In this document: piece by piece, positions 36,944-46,516 of the stretch
Layout of the letters: each line of letters starts with the position of its first letter
Position numbering within the stretch: the first letter of the stretch is position 1
NCBI GenBank assembly: GCA_016712375.1
Contig: JADJRE010000010.1
Location: 1 to 64,000, forward strand
Direction of reading: 5' to 3'
Origin: Rhodospirillales bacterium
Lineage (GTDB): Bacteria; Pseudomonadota; Alphaproteobacteria; Rhodospirillales; Defluviicoccaceae
DNA length: 64,000 nt
Translations under genes and position numbers: made by a program
Notes under the pieces: generated by a model
Told to the model about the DNA's origin: nothing
Seen by the model: the letters and a program-made list of their open reading frames with translations, nothing else
The model's database searches: none

Positions 36944-38812
36944 ATGATGCAGTGGCTGCGCAAGTTCGAAGGTTCGCGGCTGGCGATCGCCGGTCTGGTC
37001 CTTGGGGCGGTGTTGTTCCTTGCTGTCAACGTGTTGGCGAACAGCGTGCTCCGCGGCACCCAGATCGACCTCACCGAGGGCCGGCTGTACACCCTCTCCG
37101 AGGGAACTCGCCAACTGTTGACGACTTTGGACGAGCCTATTCAGCTTCGCCTCTACTTCTCCCGCCGCTTGGGCGACGTGGCGCCCCCGTATGCCGCGTA
37201 TCACACGCGTGTGCAGGAACTGTTACAGCGCTACGTAACATTGTCGGGCGGCCGGCTGACTCTGCAGCAGCTTGATCCTGAGCCTTACTCGGACGCCGAA
37301 GATCGGGCCGTGGCTGACGGACTTCAGGGCGTGCCACTCAGTCAGGCTGGCGAAGTCGGCTACTTTGGCCTGTCAGCCAGTAACTCTACGGACGGCCGTT
37401 CGGTCATCCCGTTTTTCAACCTGGAGCGCGAGCCGTTCCTGGAATATGACCTGACGAAGCTGATCCATGGGCTTGCCGTCCCCGATCGGCCTACGCTGGG
37501 GCTGATCGATTCGCTCTCGAACTTGAGCGCCATGGCCGGTCCACAAGGTGGGCCACCGCCATTGCGGATCCTTGAACAGATCGGCGAGTTCTTCACCGTG
37601 GAGAACATCGAGCCGGAAAACCCGGTGATCCCGCCTTCTGTGAAGACGCTGCTCATCACCGACCTCACCCGCCTCAATGCCGATACCTTGCGTGTCGTCG
37701 ATCGCTTCGTGCACGACGGCGGACGAGCGCTCGTGTTCGCCGATCCGTTCATCGAAACGGTACAGGCGTTGCGAGCACCAGATGAAGGTGCACCGGCGGC
37801 GGAAGACGTCCAGAAACTCCTGCGAACCTGGGGCGTGGAAATCCTCCCGGAAAAGGTGGCAGGCGATATCGATGCGGCGCGACGCGTTTCCACCGGCGAA
37901 CGCGGCGGAGTCGGCTCCTATCTTGCCTGGATGACGCTGGGTCCGAACAACTTTGATACTGGCGATCCGGTGATGGCCAATATCGAGAGGCTGAATCTCG
38001 CCTCAAGCGGCATCTTGCAACCGGTGCCGGACCCGGCGCTGACGGTAACGCCGTTGATTTCAACGGGCCCGCGGTCGATGCCAATCGACGCGGAAAAATT
38101 GCGTTACGTTCCCGATCTCGCCGGGCTGCTGCGTGCGTTCCAGCCGGGCGGCAAGCCGCTCATCCTCGCCGCCCGGATCACCGGCAGCGCCCCATCGGCA
38201 TTTGCTGACGCTTCCGCCGCGAGTGAGGCAAAGCCGATCCAGGTGATCGTCGTCGGCGATGCCGACATGCTATACGACCGCTTCTGGCTGCAGAGTTCGG
38301 ATTTCTTCGGTCAGCGGGTCGAGGTCCCGACAGCCGGCAACGCCGACTTCGTACTCAACGCCCTGGAAAATCTTGCTGACGCCGATGCCCTGATCGGTTT
38401 GCGTGGGCGCGGCACCTCTTACCGGCCTTTTACCCTGGTCGATGAGTTACGCCGTGAGGCGGAGGCGCAGTACCGCAGCAAGGAGCAAGAGCTGCAGCAG
38501 CGGTTGAAGGAACTGGAGCAGCAGCTGCAAGGGGTGCAGCAGCGCGGCGGTGAGGGGGCGAGCGCCGAACTCATGCTGAGCGCCGACGACAAGGCGGCGA
38601 TCGAGCGCTTCCGCGGCGAAATGCTGACCGTCCGCCGCGACCTGCGCAGTGTCCAACATGCCCTGCAAAGTGAGATCGAGCAGCTGCAGCAGGAGGTGAA
38701 GTTCGTCAACATCGCCGCCGTTCCCATCGTGTTGTGTGGAATAGGCGGCATCGTGGCGCTGGTTCGCCGGCTGCGGCGCTCGCGAGCGAAGCGGCAGTCG
38801 CAGCAGGGCTGA
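36944..38812 (+). CDS. GldG-like ABC transporter auxiliary protein
   Basis: An intact 622-residue protein of the GldG / ABC_transp_aux family. One N-terminal membrane helix (IAGLVLGAVLFLAVNVLANS) is followed by DLTEGRLYTLSEGTRQLLTT, the family mark. A large periplasmic domain contains TLGLIDSLSNLSAMAG and IQVIVVGDADMLYDRFWLQS. A Gln/Glu/Leu-rich coiled coil (LQQRLKELEQQLQGVQQ) leads to a C-terminal membrane helix (VNIAAVPIVLCGIGGIVALV) and a basic tail. In Bacteroidetes the homologue serves gliding; in proteobacteria these operons have no proven substrate. It starts 13 bases after the permease stop. Confidence 0.88.
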   Translation: MMQWLRKFEGSRLAIAGLVLGAVLFLAVNVLANSVLRGTQIDLTEGRLYTLSEGTRQLLTTLDEPIQLRLYFSRRLGDVAPPYAAYHTRVQELLQRYVTLSGGRLTLQQLDPEPYSDAEDRAVADGLQGVPLSQAGEVGYFGLSASNSTDGRSVIPFFNLEREPFLEYDLTKLIHGLAVPDRPTLGLIDSLSNLSAMAGPQGGPPPLRILEQIGEFFTVENIEPENPVIPPSVKTLLITDLTRLNADTLRVVDRFVHDGGRALVFADPFIETVQALRAPDEGAPAAEDVQKLLRTWGVEILPEKVAGDIDAARRVSTGERGGVGSYLAWMTLGPNNFDTGDPVMANIERLNLASSGILQPVPDPALTVTPLISTGPRSMPIDAEKLRYVPDLAGLLRAFQPGGKPLILAARITGSAPSAFADASAASEAKPIQVIVVGDADMLYDRFWLQSSDFFGQRVEVPTAGNADFVLNALENLADADALIGLRGRGTSYRPFTLVDELRREAEAQYRSKEQELQQRLKELEQQLQGVQQRGGEGASAELMLSADDKAAIERFRGEMLTVRRDLRSVQHALQSEIEQLQQEVKFVNIAAVPIVLCGIGGIVALVRRLRRSRAKRQSQQG

Positions 38813-38829
38813 GCAGCGGGGCAAAACAC

Positions 38830-39837
38830 ATGCGCGCGCGATCTTTTCTGATCCTGGGAGCTGTCACCTTGCTGGTCGGCGGGGCGGCAGTGATCGCAGT
38901 CGTCGGCGACGACCGGCCACAGAGCGCGGTGCAAGCGGCCGGCCCGGTGTTGCCGGGACTTCGGGATCGTCTCGCCGATGTTGCCGATGTGGTGGTACGT
39001 GATGCGGCACAGACCGTGACGATACGCCGCACCGCGGACGGCTGGGGTGTGGCGGAACTCGGCAACTATCCGGTGCCGCCCGAAAAGGTGAGGGAGATCG
39101 TCCGGGCCCTTGTTCAGTTGGAAAAGGCAGAAGTGAAGACATCACGCGCCGATCAATGGAGCCGGTTGTCCGTAGAGGACGTGGAAACGGCCGGCGCGAC
39201 GTCGAAGCTCGTCAGCTTGCGCAACGCGGCCGGCGAGGTGGTGGCACAGCTGCTCATCGGCAAATCAGGCAGTGGCGTCGGCGCCGAAGGGTCGACGTAC
39301 GTCCGGGTGCCGGGTGAACCGCAGGCGTGGCTGGCGCGGGGCACGCTGACGGCGAACACAAAGCCCGGCGACTGGGTCGACCGGCGGCTGTTTGCCATTC
39401 CGACCGGCGACATCCAACAGGTTCGTATCGTGCACCCCGACAAGTCGACGGTCACCCTCATTCGCGAGGGGGATGGGCCGAATTTCCGGCTGGCGGAGCT
39501 TCCGGCTGGCGGCAAGGCAAAGCTGAAGCGACCGGATGAACTCGATGAGATTGTCCAAGCGCTGAATGACATGCCGTCAGAGGACCTCGCCCCGCTGGCG
39601 GAGCGCCAGTTCCCGCCGAGCAAGACGATTCGGGTGACGATTACGCGCACTGACGGCAGCATCGTCGCCTTCGACGTTGCGGATGAAGGAGGTGAGCGTT
39701 GGCTGCGCTTCTTGGATGGTAGGATGCCAGCCGGATTGCCGGCCGCCGCGACGACAATGGCCTTTCAAGTACCGGCTTGGAAGTTAACGCCCCTTGAGCG
39801 AAAGCTTGCGGAGTTGATAGAGAAGCCGGCCGGCTGA
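38830..39837 (+). CDS. DUF4340 domain protein
   Basis: A 335-residue protein with one N-terminal membrane helix (FLILGAVTLLVGGAAVIAVV), then a periplasmic repeat rich in beta strands: TIRRTADGWGVAELGNYPVP followed by PEKVREIVRALVQLEKAEVK, VRVPGEPQAWLARGTL and WVDRRLFAIPTGDIQQVRIV. DUF4340 proteins regularly follow GldG-like genes, as here (17 bases downstream). ATG 38830 is the start just before the charged N-terminus MRARSF. It probably belongs to the same envelope complex. Function unknown. Confidence 0.85.
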   Translation: MRARSFLILGAVTLLVGGAAVIAVVGDDRPQSAVQAAGPVLPGLRDRLADVADVVVRDAAQTVTIRRTADGWGVAELGNYPVPPEKVREIVRALVQLEKAEVKTSRADQWSRLSVEDVETAGATSKLVSLRNAAGEVVAQLLIGKSGSGVGAEGSTYVRVPGEPQAWLARGTLTANTKPGDWVDRRLFAIPTGDIQQVRIVHPDKSTVTLIREGDGPNFRLAELPAGGKAKLKRPDELDEIVQALNDMPSEDLAPLAERQFPPSKTIRVTITRTDGSIVAFDVADEGGERWLRFLDGRMPAGLPAAATTMAFQVPAWKLTPLERKLAELIEKPAG

Positions 39838-39981
39838 ACCTCTTGTTCGGCAGGGCGATGGTGAACGGTGAACCAAAATTGACGCAGTTGAAAGCGTAAT
39901 GCAGCTATGATTGCTGGTGAACGATTGACAATTGCACCGGCATCGCGATCCTCGGCACAAAGGGTCGAGGATTAAACCCCG

Positions 39982-41019
39982 GTGACAATGATGTGGCGCT
40001 CCGGCGTCGCGGTTCTGCTGATAGTCCTATTGGTCGTTTTGGTCGGCGACCTGTGGTTCCGCGATACAGTCGTTACTGACGTAGCGGATCCGCAGAGTAC
40101 GACCGCCTATCGACATAACCGCAACGACGCAAGCTACGCAAAGGCCGCGCCCGCTACGCACATGGTAGCAAGCGTGGCCTCTGTTGCAATGGATAGACCA
40201 CGAGATGCGGCTGTCGAGACATACCGTCTCGAGGCAGGTTCGGGTCACGTGGCGGATATGGTTGCCACGCGCGCTCGCAGCGATGTCTTTGGTGGCGACC
40301 TTGATCAGCTCGACCTAACGCGCCTGCCTCGTGCATTTGCTGATGGCGATGAGGACTGGCGGGGCGCAGCCGCCGATAAATCCCGCGCAGTACAGGATGT
40401 TACTGCCCCGTCGGCGGCGGCGGTTGTTGATGGCAAGAAAGTAAAACCAATCGCTAAGCCGTCGCTTCCTTCGGAAGAACATGTTGAGCGGACCCAACCG
40501 GCAATAATACCGCCTCCTCGGCCCGCGCAAGGTTCCGCCGGCGCAATCGCTGATACTCAGCGCAAGCTGATCGCGCTTGGTTACGATATCGGAGCGGCGG
40601 ACGGGCGCTTAGGGCATCGCACCGAAGCCGCCGTGCGGGATTTTGAAAAGACGATGCAAATGGACCCTCGCGGTCGCATCGATGAGCCGTTGCAGAGCCG
40701 CCTCGACGCCGAGGTAATGCGCCGCGCGCAAGCACAGCACGACATGGACGCCATGACTCCACCGCCGCCGCCCCATCCCGAGCCGCAACAGCGGCGCAGT
40801 GTTTTGGCCTCGATGATGGGGGGCTTTCAGCGCCTGGTAGGGCGCGATTTTGATAGTTCTCGCCGGCCAGACGAAATTGCAACCTACTGCCGCGGCAACG
40901 CCGAGACGTGGATCTACGACTTCGGCCGTGAAGCTTTTGTCTATTGCGGCAACGTCATTGCCAGTGGTGTTGGCGGTTACACATCGGGGAAGACAACAGA
41001 ATCGGCTGCCAGCCGCTGA
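39982..41019 (+). CDS. Membrane-anchored peptidoglycan-binding-domain protein
   Basis: 345 residues. An N-terminal signal anchor (GVAVLLIVLLVVLVGDLWF) precedes about 140 low-complexity residues and then a PG_binding_1 domain: DTQRKLIALGYDIGAADGRL followed by GHRTEAAVRDFEKTMQM. A Pro-rich linker (MTPPPPPHPEPQQRRS) leads to a C-terminal domain with two cysteines (EIATYCRGNAETWIY and EAFVYCGNVIASG). GTG 39982 is preferred over the ATGs at 39988/39991 because GAGG lies 11 bases before it. A 144-base gap to DUF4340 suggests its own promoter. It is convergent with iscX. Probably attaches to or remodels the cell wall. Confidence 0.75.
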   Translation: MTMMWRSGVAVLLIVLLVVLVGDLWFRDTVVTDVADPQSTTAYRHNRNDASYAKAAPATHMVASVASVAMDRPRDAAVETYRLEAGSGHVADMVATRARSDVFGGDLDQLDLTRLPRAFADGDEDWRGAAADKSRAVQDVTAPSAAAVVDGKKVKPIAKPSLPSEEHVERTQPAIIPPPRPAQGSAGAIADTQRKLIALGYDIGAADGRLGHRTEAAVRDFEKTMQMDPRGRIDEPLQSRLDAEVMRRAQAQHDMDAMTPPPPPHPEPQQRRSVLASMMGGFQRLVGRDFDSSRRPDEIATYCRGNAETWIYDFGREAFVYCGNVIASGVGGYTSGKTTESAASR

Positions 41020-41112
41020 CGCCTGGACGCGTCACCAGTCTGGAACTGCGGGATGATCGGCGTCTAATTCCTGCTATCGGTGCCGCCGTAGGTCTCGATC
41101 GCCGAGTTGCGC

Positions 41113-41313
41113 CTACGTTCGCTCGTCGAGCCAGGCCATCTGGATCGATTCCAGCACCTTCTCGTTCGAGCGCATCGGATCGTCATCGAACTCCGGTAGT
41201 TCCTGCACCCACTTCCACAAGTCGGTGAAGCGCAGGTTGACGACATCAGCCTCCGGGTATTTCTCTTCGAGCGCGATGGCGATGTCGTGAACGTCGTTCC
41301 AGCGCAGGCGCAT
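41113..41313 (-). CDS. iscX: Iron-sulfur assembly protein IscX
   Basis: A small acidic protein of 66 residues: LRWNDVHDIAIALEEKYPEA, then NLRFTDLWKWVQELPEFDDD and SNEKVLESIQMAWLDE, matching the IscX/YfhJ family over its whole length. It binds IscS and iron and tunes cluster assembly on IscU. Last gene of the isc operon, 27 bases after fdx, the usual position. Confidence 0.93.
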   Translation of the reverse strand: MRLRWNDVHDIAIALEEKYPEADVVNLRFTDLWKWVQELPEFDDDPMRSNEKVLESIQMAWLDERT

Positions 41314-41340
41314 CCATGTCCCCTCGTCGTTCCCGCGGGC

Positions 41341-41679
41341 TCAGCGGTCGACCATCATGTTGCGGGTGGCTGACGGAAGAGTCACCGTCAATCCGTCCAG
41401 CTCTTCCGTCATCTTGATCTGGCAGCCGAGGCGCGAGGTGTGGGTCAACCCGAACGCCAGATCGAGCATATCCTCTTCCTCCTCGCTCGGCTCATCCAGC
41501 TGCTCAAACCACTCGGGGGCTACGACGATGTGGCAAGTCGAGCAGGCCAGCGAGCCTTCGCAGGCACCCTCAAGTTCGATATCGTTGCGATGAGCAATTT
41601 CCAATACGGATAGGCCGAGCGGCGCCTCTACCTCGGTGCGCGTTTTTCCGTCGGCCGAAACGAACGTCATTTTCGGCAT
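41341..41679 (-). CDS. fdx: Isc-type 2Fe-2S ferredoxin
   Basis: 112 residues. Cluster ligands C40, C46 and C49 in EGACEGSLACSTCHIVV and C86 in RLGCQIKM give the adrenodoxin-type CX5CX2C...C pattern, with the acidic stretch EWFEQLDEPSEEEEDMLD used for partner docking. Supplies electrons for cluster assembly on IscU. ATG 41679 is preceded by GAGGATC. It lies between hscA and iscX. Confidence 0.95.
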   Translation of the reverse strand: MPKMTFVSADGKTRTEVEAPLGLSVLEIAHRNDIELEGACEGSLACSTCHIVVAPEWFEQLDEPSEEEEDMLDLAFGLTHTSRLGCQIKMTEELDGLTVTLPSATRNMMVDR

Positions 41680-41702
41680 GATCCTCAGTTCCTCACGACC
41701 CT

Positions 41703-43640
41703 TTAAGGCGTGCTGGCGATTTTTCCCTCGCGCTCTGCCGCCTCGAAATCTTTTAGTTCGCGTCCGCTGAGCGCAGCGCGTATTCCCCGATCCATACGCC
41801 GCTCTGCGAATGGCCGCGACATCATTTCCAACTTCTCGACGACGGCGCCGATCGCGTCGCGGTCCTCGCCCTCGATCGTCGTCTCCACTGTTGCGATCTG
41901 TGCTTCGATGCCCCGGCGTTCGTCGTCTGTCAACAGGTCTCCGTCCGCTGCCAACGCCGAGGTCAGCGCCGTCAGCACGCGCTTTGCCTCGACGCGCGAC
42001 TCCGTCAATACCCGCAGCCGCATGTCCTCGGCGCCATGTTGCAGGGCGTCGTATAACATCTGCGCCATCTCGTCTTCGGTCAGCCCGTAGGACGGCTTTA
42101 CCGCCACTTTCTGCTCGCTGCCGGTGGTTTGCTCGCGGGCAGAGACTGTGAGCAGTCCGTCGGCGTCGACGGCGAAGGTGACCTGAATGCGCGCGGCGCC
42201 GGCGGTCATCGGGGGAATGTCGCGCAGCTCGAAGCGGGCAAGCGAACGACATTGCGTCACCAACTCTCGCTCGCCCTGGACGACGTGGATGGCCATCGCC
42301 CGCTGACCGTCCTGGTAGGTGGTGAACTCTTGCGCCTTGGCGACCGGGGTAGGGGTATTGCGCGGGATGATCTTCTCGACGATACCGCCCATCGTCTCGA
42401 TGCCGAGCGAAAGCGGCGTGACGTCAAGCAACAGCGTCTCGGATCCACGGGTGAGTGCGCGCGCCTGCAATGCCGCGCCGACCGCCACCACTTCGTCGGG
42501 ATCGATATCGGCGAGCGGCTCTCGGCCGAACATCTCGCGGACACGGCGGCGTACCAGCGGCACCCGCGTCGAGCCACCAACCAGCACCGTTCCGCGCACA
42601 TCAGTTGGATCGACGCCCGCATCATCCAGCACCTGCGCGCAGATGCCGATGGTGCGTTCGATAAGCGGCGCTAGCAGCGCTTCGAGTTGGCCACGCTCCA
42701 GGCGGTGAAGGCTGTGCCGCTCACCAACTTGCAAGGACCACTCGCCGAAGCGCTGCGTGCTCAGGCATTCCTTGGCGATCCGTCCGGTCATCAGCGCCAG
42801 TTTGGCATCCGAGACCGAGAGCTGTTCCTCGCCGAAGCGCTCCCGCCGCTCGGCAAGGAAGCGTTCCGCCACCGCATGGTCGAAATCGTCGCCGCCCAGT
42901 GCGGAATCGCCTCCGGTTGCCAGCACCTGGAAGACGCCCTTCTGCATGTTCAGCAGCGAGACGTCGAAGGTGCCGCCGCCCAGGTCGTAGACGGCGTAGA
43001 TGCCTTCAGCGCCCTCATCGAGCCCGTAGGCGAGTGCCGCCGCTGTCGGCTCATTGACCAGACGCAACACCTCCATGCCCGCGAGCCGCGCGGCGTCGCG
43101 TGTGGCCGTGCGAGCCGCATCGTCAAAATAAGCGGGCACGGTGACGACGGCGCGATCAACCTTGCACTTGAGCTCCGCCTCGGCGCGCTCTCTCAGCGCT
43201 CGCAAGATGTCGGCAGAAATTTCCACCGGACTCAGCGTGCGGCCGGCGACGACCAGCCGGACCATCCGGCTGCCGCCCTCCGTTTCTGCATCGTGGGCCA
43301 TCGGGGCGAGCTGGTAAGGGATGGTGCCCGCCACCGGCTTCAAGTCAACATCGCCCCGGCCCATCAAGCGCTTGATCGAGCTCACAACGACTTCCGGCCG
43401 ATCGAGCATCAGCCGGCGAGCAAGTTCGCCCACGATGGCCGAGCCATCTGCCGCGTAGGCGACGATTGAAGGAATGAGTGCAGCGCCATCCTCGTCGCGC
43501 AGTACCCGGGCACCCGACGCCTCGCCTATCGCCACCACCGAGTTGGTCGTGCCGAGATCAATCCCGACCGCAACGGGACCGCCGCTTTCGCCCGGCTGCG
43601 GCGTCGCGCCGGGCTCATGGATTTGCAGAAGCTGCGGCAT
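41703..43640 (-). CDS. hscA: Hsp70-type chaperone HscA for Fe-S cluster transfer
   Basis: An intact 645-residue Hsp70 paralogue. The nucleotide-binding domain has AVGIDLGTTNSVVAIGEASG, VPAYFDDAARTATRDAARLA, VYDLGGGTFDVSLLNMQKG and VLVGGSTRVPLVRRRVREMF. The substrate-binding domain has LLLDVTPLSLGIETMGGIVE, the Isc-type lid and no DnaK-like EEVD-type tail. It works with HscB to release clusters from IscU, recognising the IscU loop motif LPPVK, present in this IscU. It starts 3 bases after the hscB stop. Confidence 0.95.
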   Translation of the reverse strand: MPQLLQIHEPGATPQPGESGGPVAVGIDLGTTNSVVAIGEASGARVLRDEDGAALIPSIVAYAADGSAIVGELARRLMLDRPEVVVSSIKRLMGRGDVDLKPVAGTIPYQLAPMAHDAETEGGSRMVRLVVAGRTLSPVEISADILRALRERAEAELKCKVDRAVVTVPAYFDDAARTATRDAARLAGMEVLRLVNEPTAAALAYGLDEGAEGIYAVYDLGGGTFDVSLLNMQKGVFQVLATGGDSALGGDDFDHAVAERFLAERRERFGEEQLSVSDAKLALMTGRIAKECLSTQRFGEWSLQVGERHSLHRLERGQLEALLAPLIERTIGICAQVLDDAGVDPTDVRGTVLVGGSTRVPLVRRRVREMFGREPLADIDPDEVVAVGAALQARALTRGSETLLLDVTPLSLGIETMGGIVEKIIPRNTPTPVAKAQEFTTYQDGQRAMAIHVVQGERELVTQCRSLARFELRDIPPMTAGAARIQVTFAVDADGLLTVSAREQTTGSEQKVAVKPSYGLTEDEMAQMLYDALQHGAEDMRLRVLTESRVEAKRVLTALTSALAADGDLLTDDERRGIEAQIATVETTIEGEDRDAIGAVVEKLEMMSRPFAERRMDRGIRAALSGRELKDFEAAEREGKIASTP

Positions 43641-43643
43641 GAT

Positions 43644-44309
43644 TCAGCGGGACGCGAGCTGCAGCCGCCGCACCCGGCAATCGTCGGCGAGCTTACGCAG
43701 ATACTTCAGCCGCGTCGTCAACCTCGCCGCCGTGTCGAAATCGTCACCGGCGAAGGCTTCAGCCAACTCGCCGATGCAGCGGTCAATGTCATCAGCTGCC
43801 CGCCGTGCGAGAGCCGTCACCTCCGCCGCGGTGTCGGCCTCCGCCAGCGCTTCGCGCAACTCCATCGCTTCGGTCAACAGTTCCATGTCGTTGACCAGAT
43901 GACAGCCTTCCGGCGTGGCACCATCGTGACCCAGATGCAGCAGATAGTCGGCGCGACGCAGTGGATCCTTCAGCGTCTCGTAGGCTTCGTTAATTGTGGT
44001 TGCCTGACTCTGCGATAGCGCCCGTTCGCGCGCCGTGCGGGTGGCGAAGCGGTCCGGATGCAACTGCCGCTGCCGCTCAAAGTAGCGCCGGTCAAGCAGG
44101 TCCATGTCGAGGTCGAAGCCGAAGTCGAGGCCGAGGCGTGCGAAATGATCGGCCTGGCCGGGCGGCTGCACCGCCGTGCACGTTCCGCAAAACAGCGTCG
44201 TATCCGCCACTGGGCCGTGGCACGACCAGCAGGGAGCGATCCGGTCGTCTCCGGGCGCCGCCACGCATCGTGCCATCAGGGCCATTTCTCTACTCTCGGA
44301 GCCGTCCAT
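43644..44309 (-). CDS. hscB: J-domain co-chaperone HscB
   Basis: About 221 residues. An N-terminal zinc-finger-like region (CWSCHGPVADTTLFCGTC) is typical of alphaproteobacterial and eukaryotic HscB. The J domain has YFERQRQLHPDRFATRTARE with the HPD motif and NEAYETLKDPLRRADYLLHL. The C-terminal three-helix domain (GELAEAFAGDDFDTAARLT) binds IscU. ATG 44309 is used; ATG 44285 is a possible alternative start. It stimulates the HscA ATPase and delivers IscU to it. Confidence 0.92.
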   Translation of the reverse strand: MDGSESREMALMARCVAAPGDDRIAPCWSCHGPVADTTLFCGTCTAVQPPGQADHFARLGLDFGFDLDMDLLDRRYFERQRQLHPDRFATRTARERALSQSQATTINEAYETLKDPLRRADYLLHLGHDGATPEGCHLVNDMELLTEAMELREALAEADTAAEVTALARRAADDIDRCIGELAEAFAGDDFDTAARLTTRLKYLRKLADDCRVRRLQLASR

Positions 44310-44358
44310 CAACTCTTCTCACGACCCGCCGGAAACCCGGCTCGGCCGCGCCTTTCAC

Positions 44359-44703
44359 TCAGACGTGGAACGACTCGCCGCAACCGCAGCGACCCTTCTC
44401 ATTGGGATTGCGGAAAACGAAGCCGCTTTCAAGCTTGTCCTCGACCCAGTCCATCTCGGTCCCCAGGATGAACATTGTCGCCTTCGGATCGATAAGGATG
44501 GTCACGCCTTCCGTTTCCACCACCTCGTCGAAAGGGGTGCGCTCATCGGCGAACTCCAGTGTGTAAGACATCCCGGAACAGCCGCGAGCCCGTATGCCGA
44601 TGCGGACACCAGCGGCAGGTTTGTCGCGGCCAGCGAGCAGGGTCTTGACGCGCTGCACAGCAGCTGGGGTGACCAGGAGGGGCTGCGGACGGGGTGACGG
44701 CAT
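44359..44703 (-). CDS. iscA: A-type Fe-S carrier IscA
   Basis: 114 residues with the three invariant cysteines: C42 in RARGCSGMSYTLEF and C106/C108 in EKGRCGCGESF. It also has DPKATMFILGTEMDWVEDKL, the family core. A-type carriers receive clusters from IscU and hand them to apoproteins. It sits between iscU and hscB with short gaps on both sides. Confidence 0.93.
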   Translation of the reverse strand: MPSPRPQPLLVTPAAVQRVKTLLAGRDKPAAGVRIGIRARGCSGMSYTLEFADERTPFDEVVETEGVTILIDPKATMFILGTEMDWVEDKLESGFVFRNPNEKGRCGCGESFHV

Positions 44704-44746
44704 GATCGATGCTGCATCCTTCTCGTAACGTTACGTATTCAAGCGG

Positions 44747-45166
44747 TCAGGCGACCTTCTCAGCTTCCGCCCCGTCGCTGCTGACGCTTTTCGTCTTTTG
44801 CCGGTAGTCGGTTATCGCTGCCTTGATCGCATCCTCTGCAAGGACCGAACAGTGAATCTTTACTGGTGGCAGTGCCAAGTGTTCGGCGATGTCGGTGTTA
44901 CGGATCGTCTGGGCCTCGTCAAGCGACTTGCCCTTCACCCATTCGGTGACCAGCGAAGACGACGCGATTGCGGAGCCGCAGCCAAACGTCTTGAACTTGG
45001 CGTCTTCGATAATTCCTTCCGGACTTACCTTGATCTGTAGCTTCATCACGTCACCGCAGGCTGGCGCCCCGACAAGGCCGGTGCCGACGCCAGCGTCGTT
45101 CTTGTCGAACGCACCGACGTTACGCGGGTTCTCGTAGTGATCGACGACTTTGCTGCCGTAGGCCAT
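44747..45166 (-). CDS. iscU: Fe-S cluster scaffold IscU
   Basis: 139 residues. Cluster ligands C37 (with D39) in VGAPACGDVMKLQIKV, C63 in KTFGCGSAIASSSLVTEW and C106 in LPPVKIHCSVLAEDAIKAAI; the LPPVK loop is the HscA-binding site. A 12-residue acidic tail follows. It assembles 2Fe-2S clusters with sulfur from IscS. It is preceded by a 90-base gap to iscS and a purine-rich ribosome site. Confidence 0.96.
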   Translation of the reverse strand: MAYGSKVVDHYENPRNVGAFDKNDAGVGTGLVGAPACGDVMKLQIKVSPEGIIEDAKFKTFGCGSAIASSSLVTEWVKGKSLDEAQTIRNTDIAEHLALPPVKIHCSVLAEDAIKAAITDYRQKTKSVSSDGAEAEKVA

Positions 45167-45256
45167 CTTGTCTTCTCCTTGCTCTACCTCATGCCGACGC
45201 TCAGAAACTAATATGGTGAGCTGCGTGCGTTCCGATGCTTGCTTTAACGGGGCTGC

Positions 45257-46516
45257 TCAATGCTCCGCCCATTTTATGGATTTGATGTCGATGCCTTCCT
45301 GCGCCATCTCCCACAATGGGCTCATTGCGCGCAGCCGTCGGACTTCACCCACGATGCGATCGACAGCGTAGTCAACTTCCGCCTCGGTGGTGAAACGACC
45401 TATGCCGATGCGCAGGCTGGTGTGTGCCAATTCTTCCTCGACCCCCAGGGCGCGCAGCACGTAGGAGGGCTCCAGGGACGCCGAGGTGCAGGCCGAGCCG
45501 GAAGAGACGGCAAGATCCTTGATCCCCATCATCAAACCTTCACCTTCGACATAGGCAAAGCTGATGTTGAGGTTGCCCGGAATACGGTGCTCCAGATCGC
45601 CGTTGAGGAACACCTCCGGCAGTTCCGCCGTGATCTTGTCGAGGAAGCGGGCGCGCAGCGCGTGCAGGTGCTCCGCTTCCGCCGCCATTTCGGCGGCCGC
45701 AATCCGGCAAGCCTCGCCCAGTCCAACACACAGCGGAGTCGGCAGAGTACCTGATCGCATGCCCCGCTCCTGACCTCCGCCGCTGATCATCGCTTCCAAG
45801 CGGACGCGGGGCCGGCGGCGGACGAACAGCGCGCCGATGCCCTTCGGCCCGTACAGCTTGTGGCCGGAAATGCTCATCAGGTCGATCTGCATCGCTTCCA
45901 CGTCGAGCGGGATCTTGCCCACCGCCTGGGCCGCGTCGGTGTGAAAGAACACCTTTCGCTCGCGGCAGATCCGGCCGATTTCGGCGAGGGGCTGAATAAC
46001 GCCGATCTCGTTGTTGACCGCCATGATCGACACCAGCACGGTGTCCTCGGCGATCGATTCCCGCAGCCGATCAAGATCGATCAGGCCGTTCTGCTGCACC
46101 GGCAAGTAGGTCACCCGGAAGCCTTCGAGCTCCAGGTGCCGGCAGCTGTCCAGCACGCACTTGTGCTCGGTGACGCAGGTGACAATGTGCCGTTTCTTGT
46201 CCTTGTAGAAGCGGGCGACGCCCTTGATAGCGAGATTGTTCGACTCGGTTGCGCCGGAGGTGAAGATGATCTCCTTCTCGTTGGCGCCGATGATCTGTGC
46301 GATCTGCGCCCGAGCCTTCTCGACACCTTCCTCGGCGTCCCAGCCGTAGCGGTGATTGCGGGAGTGCGGGTTGCCGAACATTTCGGTGAAATACGGCAAC
46401 ATTGCTTCGACGACGCGCGGATCAGTTGGCGTCGTCGCCTGATAGTCGAGGTAGATCGGTGCGTTGCGGTTGGCACCGTGTCCCTTCTTCGTCGTGAAAC
46501 CGGCGAAATCGTTCAT
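45257..46516 (-). CDS. iscS: Cysteine desulfurase IscS
   Basis: 419 residues of class V aminotransferase fold. It has APIYLDYQATTPTDPRVVEA, IIFTSGATESNNLAIKGVAR, the PLP-lysine motif SISGHKLYGPKGIGALFVRR and the mobile active-site cysteine loop VSSGSACTSASLEPSYVLRA. The IscS-type C-terminus (EMAQEGIDIKSIKWAEH) binds IscU. ATG 46516 overlaps the preceding desulfurase stop (ATGA). Provides persulfide sulfur for clusters and tRNA thiolation. Confidence 0.96.
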   Translation of the reverse strand: MNDFAGFTTKKGHGANRNAPIYLDYQATTPTDPRVVEAMLPYFTEMFGNPHSRNHRYGWDAEEGVEKARAQIAQIIGANEKEIIFTSGATESNNLAIKGVARFYKDKKRHIVTCVTEHKCVLDSCRHLELEGFRVTYLPVQQNGLIDLDRLRESIAEDTVLVSIMAVNNEIGVIQPLAEIGRICRERKVFFHTDAAQAVGKIPLDVEAMQIDLMSISGHKLYGPKGIGALFVRRRPRVRLEAMISGGGQERGMRSGTLPTPLCVGLGEACRIAAAEMAAEAEHLHALRARFLDKITAELPEVFLNGDLEHRIPGNLNISFAYVEGEGLMMGIKDLAVSSGSACTSASLEPSYVLRALGVEEELAHTSLRIGIGRFTTEAEVDYAVDRIVGEVRRLRAMSPLWEMAQEGIDIKSIKWAEH